Assembly: GCA_016271365.2 (NCBI GenBank)
Contig: CM057452.1
Span: 1,242,571,001-1,242,635,000 of the forward strand
Length of the DNA: 64,000 nt
From: Neoceratodus forsteri
Taxonomy: Eukaryota > Chordata > Ceratodontiformes > Ceratodontidae
Direction: 5' to 3'
Part shown: piece by piece, positions 54,873 through 64,000 of the stretch
Numbering within the stretch: position 1 is the stretch's first letter
Layout of the letters: the number at the start of each line of letters is the position of its first letter
The notes under the pieces: generated by a model
Told to the model about the DNA's origin: nothing
Databases searched by the model: none
Seen by the model: the letters and a program-made list of their open reading frames with translations, nothing else
Position numbers and translations under genes: made by a program

Positions 54873-55707
54873 CCTGGAGACCAGAAATGGCAACACAATC
54901 CACACAGGGGTTGTTTATAGACCCCCATCTCCAGGGGAGGCAATGGACAAGGAAATGATAGAAGGAATCCTTACAACGGCAGAAAAAGGGGAGAAAATGT
55001 TGATGTGGGGCCTGATTATGCCAAATGTTAACTGGATCACCTTTACTGCAGCCACATCTAAGAGCAGGGTCATTCTCTATGCCTTACAGGGGGCATGCCT
55101 CAGCAAGCTAGTGTAGGAACCCACTCAGGAGGGAGCAATCTTAGACCAACTACTCCCAAATAAGGATGGAAATAGGATCTCAGATTTAGACGTGGGTAGC
55201 CATCTGGGAACAAGTGACCAACAAACAGTGTGGTTCACAATAAACCCAGCTGTAGAGTCAAGCCATACAAAAGCAAGAGTACTGGAGTTTAGGAGGGCAG
55301 ACTTTGGCAAAATGGGAGAATGCCTCAGAAAAGCACTAGCAAACAGACAAGAGGGAAGGGTGGAAGAACAATGGAGAAAAATCAAAACTAACATCACAGA
55401 GGCAACAAGCATTTGTGTAAAGCAAATCAACAAAACAAAACGAAGAAAAAAGCCACTATGGTTCTCAAAAGAGGTGGCAGGAAAGGTTAAGGAGAAAAGG
55501 ATAGCATTCAGGAAATATAAGGAAACACAGAAGGAGCATGACAGAGAACGGAATCAGTTAAAGCAGAGGGAGGCAGGGAAGTCAGTCAGAATAACAAAGG
55601 CCCAAACTAAGGAAAAGATAGCCAACTCTGTTAAGAAGGGGGATAAAGCATTTTATAAGTACATTAGGGAGCGAAGAAAGTCCCAGGGAGGGATATATGT
55701 GCAATAG

Positions 55708-56590
55708 GGTTGATACACAAGGTGGGGTGGAAAGGATGAGAAGGGACTTGGCAAGGTTGAAGGAATGGTGAAAAGTCTGGCAGCTTAGGTTCAATGCAAA
55801 GAAGTACAAAGTAATGCACCTGGGAAACAAAACCCCAGGTGAAGAGTACACAATGGAGGGGTACTAACAAACAACAAAAATGGAAAGGGACTTGGTGGTA
55901 GTCATATCAGATGACCTAAAGGTGGGCAAGCAATGTGAGAAAGCAGTGAGGAGGGCTGGGGAGATACTGGGATGCATAAGGAGAGGCATCACCAGTAGAA
56001 AACAGGAAATTATTATCCCTCTGTACAGACAGTTGGTGAGACCCCATCTGGAGCACTGCATGCAGTTCTGGAGACCCCATCTCCGCAAGGACATAGACAT
56101 GATGGAGGCAACCCAGAGGAGGGCAACTAAAATGGTGCAGGGTCTGCACCAGAAGACACATGAAGAGAGACTAAAGGAGCTTAATATGTATACCCTCAAG
56201 GAAAGGAAGGGGGGGGTGCATTATAGAAATTTATAAGTAACTAAAGGGAATCAATAAAGTCCAAAAGTGCATCATCTTTTGAAAAAGAGATGTGAAAGAA
56301 CAAGGGGGAACAATTTGAAAATAGAGGGGGGACAGCTCAGAGGTAACATGATGAAGTATTTTTTCACAGAGAGGGCTGTGGATGCATGGACCGGACTGGA
56401 GGAGGTTGTACAGTCAAAAATAATGGGCAATTCAAGAATGAATAGGACAGACATAAGGCAATTCTAGTGGGGGGTAGGAGGAAGTAGGCTGTTGGTTAAC
56501 TAGGACCTGCAGCTTATCCATTAGGTAGGGAAATGGACAGAATAGGTGGGTCAAGCATTCTTATCTGCTGTCAAATTCTATGTTTCTGTG
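55708..56590 (+). pseudogene. CR1 ORF2 C-terminal domain and 3' end
   Basis: Blocks LKEW-KVWQLRFNAKKYKV, MHLGNKTPGEEYTM, ERDLVVVISDDLKVGKQCE, GEILGCIRRGITSRKQEIII, LYRQLVRPHLEHCMQFWRPH and TKMVQGLHQKTHEERLKEL match the first CR1 (21353-22207). The 118-codon frame 55880-56236 is open. The 3' UTR and octamer tail follow. Confidence 0.85.
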
Positions 56591-59182
56591 TAAAAGGCAG
56601 GCTCTGACAAGCCCCTATGTAGCCATACCATTATGTTAACCACTGCCATCAGTATTATCAAATGTCATATTACTTGCTCAAACCTCAGGTATGCTTAACT
56701 ACTGGCTCTGTCAAGTTACTGTGTCACCCTGCTCAAATGGCTGTATTGTCCCTGACTGCATGGTTATACATGCCTTACTGTATGCTACTGACCAAACTCA
56801 AAAAAAAAAAAAAAGTTTAAGCACTAAAATAAACAGTGCTGGTGACAGCAGACATCTTCCTCTTACCCCACTTCTCATCTGTATATAAGCAGTTGTATAC
56901 TTATTTATCCTTAATCTATCTAAAGGTTTTGAATATAATTAGAACTCTGTGTACATTGCAGTAAAGTGGCACTACGATACATTCTGTGGCAGGACCTCGT
57001 GCTTGTTGCAGCTACACTACAAACAATTTTGCAGTGATTCTGCAGCAATTCTGTGATGGGCTTGACATTCTATGACAACTAAAATGAGTCCCAAAATAAA
57101 ATCTAGTTGCCCTGAAAGAATGTCCAGAAAATGGCTACCTGGGGCAGTGCAACAGATGTACAGGCAAGGCAATACAAAGCAATTCTGGCACCATGGGATT
57201 TAGATTGGAGGTAGAGCATGGTGGAATACAGGGTTATGTAAGCAATCAGACATGACAGAGTGTGCAGTGAACAGATATTACCACACACCCGGGGTGTAGT
57301 AAGGCACAAGGCTGCAGGCCGAGTGCCTTCAGCCCAGGAAGCATGGTAATATCCGTTCAGTGCACTGCCCACACTGCCTTAGTGTGCTTATACAATTATT
57401 TCTTTTTTACATCATTTTTACATCTTAAAAAATGTTTAGATATGAAAAAAGTGAATAAATTTGCCATTTTTATTGTAAAGTAGTCCTTCCACCTGATATC
57501 TGTGTGTGTGTGTGCTTAAGACATTTGTCATTTGTAGGGACCCATAGTTATTGTACTGTAGTATGATCGAGGAAACAGGTCAAACCCCACCCCAAACAAC
57601 CAGTGGCAGTGTTTCCACTGATGTGTTTTCCTTTTGTTTTCATTTCTGTCCTTTAATTTTTTGGGCTTGTTGGAGCGAGCGGGAATATGTACTGCAGCAT
57701 CCCTTCAACACCCTACCCCCCCCCACATATACACAAATCAAGCGGCCATACTGCAGGTTTCCTCAGTACTTCATCTCACCCCCGCATCCCCAAGAGTTTA
57801 TCTGAATTAGTGACAGAAGTATTTTAAAACAATAATGCTTGAAATGGCAGCAGGTATTAGAGAGACAGCAGGAGAGTGAGGTTTTGTGCAGTTGGTGGAC
57901 AGCATCAGGAGAAAACAGAGAGAGTGGCTTACAGAGCATTGGCAGAATGACTGACTGAGATGGGCCCAATTACGATAAGAGGCAGTTATGACAACTAAAC
58001 TGACACAGCGGGTCTAAGTTTTATTTTACACTTTTCTGTTTTTCAGGTATTTTTCTGGTTTCCCTGATCCGATGACAAGTCGGGATGAGCCGCCTTAGTG
58101 ATAGAAATAAAATGGCAGCATTTGAAATTCGAGTGTTCTAAGGGCACAGTGATTTATTTTTATTGCAACGTGGTTCTGCTTTTGAGTGCTTGTTTGTACC
58201 TATGCATCGAATGGATTTCATGCACAGGTGAAAAAACTATCAAAACACCAAGATTTTCTCTCCTCATTTTATAATTATTTTTTTCTGCAATCTGTTTTAT
58301 CCTTCCATGGCCCCTTCCTACCTGTGTATTGTCTGTTTACTGCATTGATTCTCATTTGGATTTCTCAATCTACCTTCTCACTTGCTTGAAGACTAGTATT
58401 GCCATGCTGCAAAGCAATGCTGCTTCAATGGCTCTCTCCCTTCCACCCATGTGCTTAAAGCCTGGTGGTGCAAGTTTTTCCTGTAATTCAAATCCAGTTG
58501 CTTTCTATTGCTCATCCACTTCGGCACTGGTGGTGCCACTTGTGTCAGTGCCACTTAGCTTCCACATCTCCTTCTCTTCCACCCTTTAAGGATTTACTGC
58601 AAGACTAGAGAGCAACTGTACCATCTTACATTAGACCCAGATTCACAAAGCCTCCCATTTTGTGTTTCTGCATTAAGTACTAATACTGTACTTTTTTATT
58701 TCAAAATTCCATAAATGACAGATAGAACCTCTGCTTTGTTTTCATGAAACAGACTTAATGAAGTTTTCTTAAATGTCATAATTGTCCTAAGCTGAATGGC
58801 CGAGAGGCAACAGATTGGAAAGGGGTTGACCCACTGACCACTGTAACATGGGGGGGGGAGGGATGTATAACAGAGCTGCCAAAAAACTAACAAAAATGTA
58901 ATTTTAGGCTTGTTCACAGTCATTGTGGCAATTTAGCTGGAGGTTTTCAGTGGCAGAAGTCATCTCAACTACATCAAACATGCTGTTTCTGTGGCAGAGG
59001 GCTATTTCCATTGCAAGGTCACATTTCAGTGTGGGCTACTGCAACTGAAGAGTCAGAGAAAGCACAGGTCCCTGAAAATAATGCATGTATCAATATAATC
59101 CAAGTTTTAGGGATACCTCATTTGTCCAAAGCAATAAATAGGTATTGCCATTTTATCACACCAAACACTTTGGTAGCATCGA
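56591..59182. other. Unassigned with one hairpin
   Basis: No gene was recognised. An inverted repeat spans about 57257-57380: GTGCAGTGAACAGATATTAC pairs with the complementary block ending near 57372, with an inner AAGGCAC/GTGCCTT (57301-57307, 57323-57329). A poly(A) run is at 56797-56813 and a short (GT)n at 57499-57512. Confidence 0.45.
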
Positions 59183-59395
59183 GGGCCATAGAATATAGAA
59201 TAGTGAATGGGCAACCATCTACAACAAGGCTGCGTTTCCCTTGAAGGATGTTGATGACATCACAGAGACCTCAAGATCAAAGCTCGAGAGGTCTCACTGA
59301 TGTTATCAACATCCTGAGAGGGGAAACACAGCCTTAGTTGTGGATTGGCGAACATCCACTGCTTTATATAGTATATGGTTAGGGCTTATTTTTTT
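59183..59395. repeat. Fold-back, ~90-105 bp arms
   Basis: Arms 59183-59272 and 59288-59395: CAGAGACCTC pairs with GAGGTCTCACTG, GATGTTGATGACATCA with TGATGTTATCAACATC, and AAGGCTGCGTTTCCC with GGGGAAACACAGCCTT. The outer parts are more diverged. The loop is about 15 bases. Confidence 0.75.
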
Positions 59396-59857
59396 TAACA
59401 CTGCTGGTTACCTTATATACTTTTATTCGATGTTCCAGCTCCTGCTCTATGTCACCGCTGCCACTCATTTCAGGTTCACTGTATCCTGCTGGCTGGGGCT
59501 TTTCCTCACTCTGCTCTCTCTTTCTTTCTCTCTCTCTCTCTCACAGTGGCAGTGTTTATTTTTAAAAATTAAACTAAGAAAAAAAAATTGTTCCATGACA
59601 CGAAGCCGTCTGAGGTTATTTGTGTCAGAAGGAGTAGCATCCACTGCTCTGCCATTCTGTGCCCACTTAATTGAGCCATTTTTTTCTCCAATGCAGCGAT
59701 TCGAATCAGCCAATCAGGAGGTAGGACAAGGCTGAAAAGTTGTATTAGCGATGTGACGTCAGAACAATAGTACAACAACTTTTTTGACCTTTGAACTGTC
59801 CTATAACAAGATTTGAAAAGCCACTGATTTCTATCTACAATAAGCCCTAACCATATA
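59372..59857. repeat. 486-bp segment with perfect 19-bp inverted ends
   Basis: TATATGGTTAGGGCTTATT at 59372-59390 is exactly complementary to 59839-59857. The interior has a (CT)n run (about 59512-59543) and no gene. It overlaps the right arm of the preceding fold-back. It may be a MITE. Confidence 0.6.
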
Positions 59858-60039
59858 ATATAATACTATTATCAATGTGTTCTTGAACTTTAATGAATCA
59901 TTGCACCCTGTCTACTGCCTGGTACAAAGTCTGATTTTTGACCAAATCTTTTTGGTTGGTATGAATCATGTCAGGTGCATAAACTGATAATCTATGTACA
60001 GCTATATACAATGGATTTAACTGTAATTTTTATAAGCAT
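59858..60039. other. Unassigned
   Basis: AT-rich sequence without recognisable features. Confidence 0.3.
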
Positions 60040-60530
60040 TATTAATTAGGGAAATCTGCCAAATATTTTCACATTTTATGTTAATTGTTATTTTCTTTTG
60101 ACATTAAAATGATATCTGCATCCATAAGTATGTCAGGAATTTTATGATTATTCCAAAGCTCTTTGACCAAAAGAAATAACTAGGGTGCAATGTCATTTGT
60201 AAAAGCCATGAAAAATTCCACAGTCATGCAGTCGAGACCTGTGGATTTTGATTTTTTTTTTCACTGATGTAACAGTATCCTTGATCTTGCCAGAAAAAGT
60301 TGTGGGTCTTCGAAATTTATAGTAGGAAGACTGATAAGATGAAAATAAAAAGTTAAGACTGTAGGGTCAACCAGTTCTCCTCCAGAATATAACTCTTGAT
60401 AATAATTAGTTATCAAATAAGACATTGATTTATCTGATTTTTGGATTGCTTCTAATTGCAATATCAATCTTCTCTGCTCAACAAATTGTACTGAAGAATA
60501 AGATTGAAAGTTTATGACATGCAACAGCTG
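60040..60530 (-). pseudogene. L1/Tx1-like LINE fragment: linker and RT start
   Basis: The minus frame from 60524 reads EQRRLILQLEAIQKSDKSMS, YLITNYYQELYSGGELVD, LISLPTINFEDPQLFLARSR and, after a stop, KKKSKSTGLDCMTVEFFMAF. FYxxLY, LPxLxxED and the K(S)PGxDG block are the typical run-up to L1-type RTs. The rest of the RT is absent. It abuts the next LINE at 60535. Confidence 0.7.
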
Positions 60531-60543
60531 AGATTATGCCAAC

Positions 60544-61775
60544 ATGGTTGTGATAGAGAATAAACTGGAATGCTTGTTACCCACTCCACCTTCAGATTCA
60601 ATTGTATATATACAATCTCAAGAAATGGCTCCAGCTCCTACTGATCTGATTAGGCCAGATTTTTCTACAATTGAAATACCTGAGTCAGATACCAGTAATC
60701 AGATAAGAAACAGAAGAAAAACAACAAAAGGGAAAAAAGGGAAAAAGTGTCCCGAGAAACATATTTCTGTACCTCTTAAAAACAAACAAAAAAAAAGGTG
60801 CCGTCTAATAAAGTGGTGATAGATAAAAAAGAAGTGGCTGCTAAGAAACAAAAACAATCTATTACAGCAAAGGTGAATATGGAAAAAGAAATGGAAGAGA
60901 CATTATTTAGTGCTAATAAATCAACTTCAAAGGAAATGGAAGCGAATCTAGAAAGACATTTGGGTTTATTGGAAAATGAGGTGAATGCTTTAAAAGAATT
61001 TTGCCTTAACATAGTCAATCCAGGATGTCAGGAATATGGATTCCAGGTGGAATTTGATGCTGCTAATTGTAAGCATGTTGTTAATACTGGAGCAGATTGT
61101 ACATTGGGGGAAAATAGGTCTGTAAAAGAAAAATTAAACTTTTCTGTATTGAGAATTACAAGTTACGAAGAATGGCCTAAACTGACGGAACAGGCTTTAA
61201 AAGAACATCTGATAGAAAAAAACTTATTTGATTATGAGTTAGAACCCCAATAGATTGTTCAAATTGAACATAAATATGATGGGAGAACTAATACTGTTTA
61301 AGTTTTTATAGAATCTCCATTGGTGACAAACCGTTTGTGGTAAAACGCTGAGCTACTGGACAAGAGGGGGATAACAGTGAAATATTTGAATACATAACAA
61401 TTTAATCCAGGTTCTATACCCAATTAAAAAGAAGCTCCAGTAACTTTAATAATGTTTGGATTGTCAATTTTGAGGGGAGAAAACAAATGGAAATTAAAGA
61501 GAGCTATTTATAACTTGTTTTCTATTACTTTACATGTTCACTTAGGTTACTATGGGATTGGAAGAGTTGAGAGGCTCCAGGATTCCTCACAGATTAATAC
61601 AGAAGTTAGGGATAGACATCTTGCATATGAGCTCCTGAGACATAGTATGTTTCTGGATGCCTTAGGTATACATTTGATGGACCCTGGTGATATTTTTTGT
61701 CCAGCAACTAACAATCCAAATAATGCCCATTCATCACAGAATGCTCATAGATCTACTGGGTCTAATCAAAATTGA
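60544..61775 (+). pseudogene. Family E ORF1 (RNA-binding protein)
   Basis: The frame starts MVVIENKLECLLPTPP and has a lysine-rich segment RRKTTKGKKGKKC. It shifts in an A9 tract at about 60790 to KKEVAAKKQKQSITAKVNM and a helical, probably coiled-coil stretch (MEANLERHLGLLENEVNALK). SVLRITSYEEWPKLTEQALK and VFIESPLVTNRLW resemble the RRM and C-terminal parts of L1-type ORF1. A stop at 61252 and shifts up to 61450 break it. The last part (61452-61775) ends HRSTGSNQN. It would package the LINE RNA. Confidence 0.55.
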
Positions 61776-61859
61776 GTAAATACGCCCCCACTGAGTGAAC
61801 AATAAGCCTGACCCATTGAGGAGGATTTACTAAAAAGTGACTCTGACCTCTCAAGTGGT

Positions 61860-62458
61860 AAGGGCTTTTGTATATTATCATGGAATAGTGTGGGTATTTC
61901 AAATAAGTGGAGTGATGGGGAATGGTTGGAGTTTATCAAAGTAGCACATATGTTATGCTTACAAGAAACGTGGTATGGGTCATTGGATAATATATGCCTA
62001 AATGGATATGATGTGATCAGTTCCCCAGGATTAAGGAAAAAAAGAACAGGGAGAGTATCGGGGGGCTTCTAACTTTTATTAAACTGGGGATATTTACCAA
62101 ACACAACATTCTTAAAGTTGAACAAAATGATATTATAGTATTGTTAGAACATGAAGTCTCATCAGTAATCATTTTAAATGTGTATATTCCCCCTTTGCAA
62201 TCAAAACATTATAAAGAAAGTATTTGGAAGGTTTTGACTAATATATTGGTAGATCTTAAATTTCAGTTTCCTCAATTAGATATTTTAATTTTAGGGGACC
62301 TGAATGCTAGAATAGCAAAGTTTGATGGTATTTTGAATAATTCAGTGTATGATCTAATGTTTGAAAATACCCCAAGATCCTCTATGGATACAAAAATGAA
62401 TAAATCAGGAGCAGCCCTAATAGAAATATTAAAAAAAAACATGACTTCTATCACTTGA
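61860..62458 (+). pseudogene. Family E endonuclease
   Basis: GFCILSWNSVGISNKWSDGE, WLEFIKVAHMLCLQETWYGS, LNGYDVISSPGLRKKRTGR, then, after a shift near 62070, VSSVIILNVYIPPLQSKHYK and LDILILGDLNARIAKFDGIL. These are the N-x-x-G, QETW and GDLNAR blocks of APE endonucleases. The SDH block downstream (about 62590, VTIILF region) is degraded. Confidence 0.8.
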
Positions 62459-63279
62459 ATGGTAGGCTGGAAGGGGACATGCAAGGGAACTGCATGTACA
62501 TAAAAAGTATGGGTATGTCCTTATTGGAGTAGGCTTTGCAGTATGGGAATATTAGTAAGTGACAACATTTACAAATTTCAGTTTGTCTTGAAAGTGACCA
62601 TTATTCTGTTCAACTATGGGGTAATTTGGAGACAAAGAGAGAGGGATAGGGATGGATATTATATGGAACAAGGACTCTAGGAAAAAAGACACAAAAAGTG
62701 TCTCAAGTGGAATATTGAGTTGGAGCTAATAATCAAGGAGCAAAGTGACTCTCAGTTAAATTATATATTGGTGAATTATCAACAACATCAATCAGCTCAA
62801 GACATATGGTTGTAGGTGATGGAAGTGTTTAATTTAATAAGAGGTAGTCTCTATAAACAAGTGATGAAGAAAAAATATTACAAATTCAAGCAAAGGTGGA
62901 TGGTTTGACGTAGAATGTAAACAATGAAAATCGGCACTCACAGGGAAGGCTAGAGCATAAGATACTCTAAAAATAGGCAGGATTTTAAAGTACTGAACCA
63001 GCAAAGGAAAAAATGTACAAACAATTTTCAAAAAATAAACCAACAATAATACTGCCATGACAAATGGAGAGAAATGCTAGCGTGCATAGGAAAAAGAGAT
63101 GGTAAAACCTTGTGGGCCTTAGTGGCTAAGGGTACAAATGACTTGATATCATGCTTAGATACATACATTCATGAAGAACAGTGGTTAAAATATTTTTTCC
63201 CAAATTTGTAATGGTGAAGAATAATTATTAGATCAGAAGTTTTTTTGGGGGAATAATATATTAATATCCAGGCAAGAAA

Positions 63280-63995
63280 TGTATATGGCCCTGAGGAATA
63301 TGAGATGTAATAAAGCACCAGGGCCAGATAATATACTTGTAGAAGTGTTTTTGACTAGTGAAAATTTATGGATTGATCTATTCTTAATCGTTTTCAATAA
63401 AATAATTAGGGAACCATTTACTCCATATTCCTGGTAAGGAGCCATTATTGTCCCGATACATAAAAAGGGCAGTTTTCAGGATCCAGCTATGTACAGGTCG
63501 ATTAGCCTTCTTGACACTTCATTAAAGATCTTTTCAACAATTATATTACAAAAACTGCAGGGGGAACTAGAAAGGACCGGTGGTTTAAATAAAATGCAGG
63601 TAGGATTTAGGAGGGACCATAGTACTGTAGATAACTGTTTTATCTTTTTGCATTTACTTGAGAAATATACCTATTTGTGGAAGCAAAACCTTTATGTATT
63701 GTATGTTGATTTTAAATCTGCATTTGATATGGTGAACCTATAAGTATTATGGAACATTTTGTTGGAAAAAGGTATTGATAAACAACTGATACATATTATT
63801 AGTAACCTTTATACAGATTCTTGGCCTAGAGTAAGAAGAACAGGTGTAAATGGAAAACTGCCTCAGCTTCTTTCTATTACTAGGGGAGTAAGACAGGGCT
63901 GTGTACTGGCCCCAACCCTTTTGACTATTTATATAGACTCTATGTTAGCAGATTTTGATGTGTTTTCAACAGATTCTCCAAAAATAGCAAATTAA
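63280..63995 (+). pseudogene. Family E reverse transcriptase, first half
   Basis: MYMALRNMRCNKAPGPDNIL, FTPYSW-stop-GAIIVPIHKKG, MYRSISLLDTSLKIFSTIIL, LNKMQVGFRRDHSTVDNCFI, LYVLYVDFKSAFDMVNL (first catalytic Asp intact), SNLYTDSWPRVRRTGVNGK and ITRGVRQGCVLAPTLLTIYI. Only a few stops (near 63437 and 63742) interrupt it. The YxDD box would lie just beyond base 64000. Confidence 0.85.
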
Positions 63996-64000
63996 AATTG

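Larger units (their letters stand above)
54396..55707 (+). pseudogene. CR1 ORF2 endonuclease and linker
   Basis: GNKFPELFALMEEGCLDIVT, VSEIWYTENHDWDVNIPDYT and IYRRDGG form the first half. After the 54658-54872 insertion it resumes TRNGNTIHTGVVYRPPSPGE, GLIMPNVNWITF (GDFN block changed), GAILDQLLPNKDGN and HLGTSDQQTVWFT (the SDH block changed to SDQ). The lysine-rich linker KARVLEFRRADFGKM to GDKAFYKYIRERRKS is open for 171 codons. The text then jumps at about 55705 to the post-RT region, so the polymerase core is missing. Confidence 0.85.
53340..56590 (+). mobile_element. CR1 element, copy 2
   Basis: It has ORF1 with an esterase remnant, ORF2 with an endonuclease, a deleted RT core, the C-terminal domain and a canonical 3' end ATTCTATGTTTCTGTG at 56575-56590. 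A Penelope-like fragment is inserted at about 54658-54872. The 5' boundary is approximate. Confidence 0.87.
60535..64000 (+). mobile_element. LINE family E, least decayed, runs off the window
   Basis: A plus-strand element with ORF1, APE endonuclease and RT in order; base composition is AT-rich, unlike families A, C and CR1. Damage is moderate. The clade is not certain: the RT resembles unassigned vertebrate LINEs with RGVRQGCVLAPTLL, while ORF1 has an L1-type look. Confidence 0.8.

Noticed and set aside
1..64000. Host protein-coding exons
   Set aside because: No frame outside repeats shows a recognisable host domain with plausible splice sites; absence cannot be proved without RNA data.

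Overview
This is a repeat-dominated stretch of a large non-mammalian, non-avian vertebrate genome. I find no host exon, tRNA or rRNA gene. The repeat mix is a Gmr1-like Ty3/gypsy element, L2, CR1 and other APE-type LINEs, Tx1/L1-like LINEs, MIR-type CORE-SINEs, a TTAA-flanked Kolobok/T2-type MITE and a Penelope-like fragment. That mix fits an amphibian best; lungfish, turtle or tuatara-type genomes cannot be excluded. Nearly every coding region is a dead copy with frameshifts and stops, so the window is a record of successive insertions.

Layout. 1-4148 (minus): Ty3/gypsy element running off the left edge. It has a tRNA-Leu-type primer site, a capsid of the type ancestral to SCAN domains, and integrase placed before reverse transcriptase. 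4149-8390: mostly unassigned, with a fold-back repeat and a degenerate minisatellite. 8390-12490: two L2 copies inside a dispersed repeat. 12491-22207: a CR1 element interrupted by two other LINEs, after each of which its reading frame resumes. 22208-32640: copies of a short palindromic element (called P here), LINE fragments and several fold-backs. 32690-35690: long-period tandem arrays, an inserted L2 fragment and a CORE-SINE. 35690-43080: a multi-kilobase palindrome with smaller P palindromes at both outer ends and (TA)n at its centre. 43360-45800: a LINE. 45800-50370: largely unassigned, containing the Kolobok-type MITE. 50370-53330: a Tx1/L1-like LINE holding a SINE. 53340-56590: a second CR1 with an ORF1 esterase remnant, a Penelope-like insertion and a deletion of the RT core. 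56591-60040: unassigned, with fold-backs. 60040-64000: an L1-like fragment, then the best-preserved LINE (ORF1, endonuclease, RT), which runs off the right edge.

The most unusual material is the P system. P is a ~330-360 bp near-perfect palindrome with an asymmetric conserved loop. A (TA)n tract lies consistently at the same end, and copies occur as inverted pairs around a (TA)n-flanked centre. One expanded 2.18 kb version has ~400 bp inverted repeats and TA on both sides. Together these look like a fold-back transposon family that builds palindromes within palindromes. No transposase gene for it was found here.
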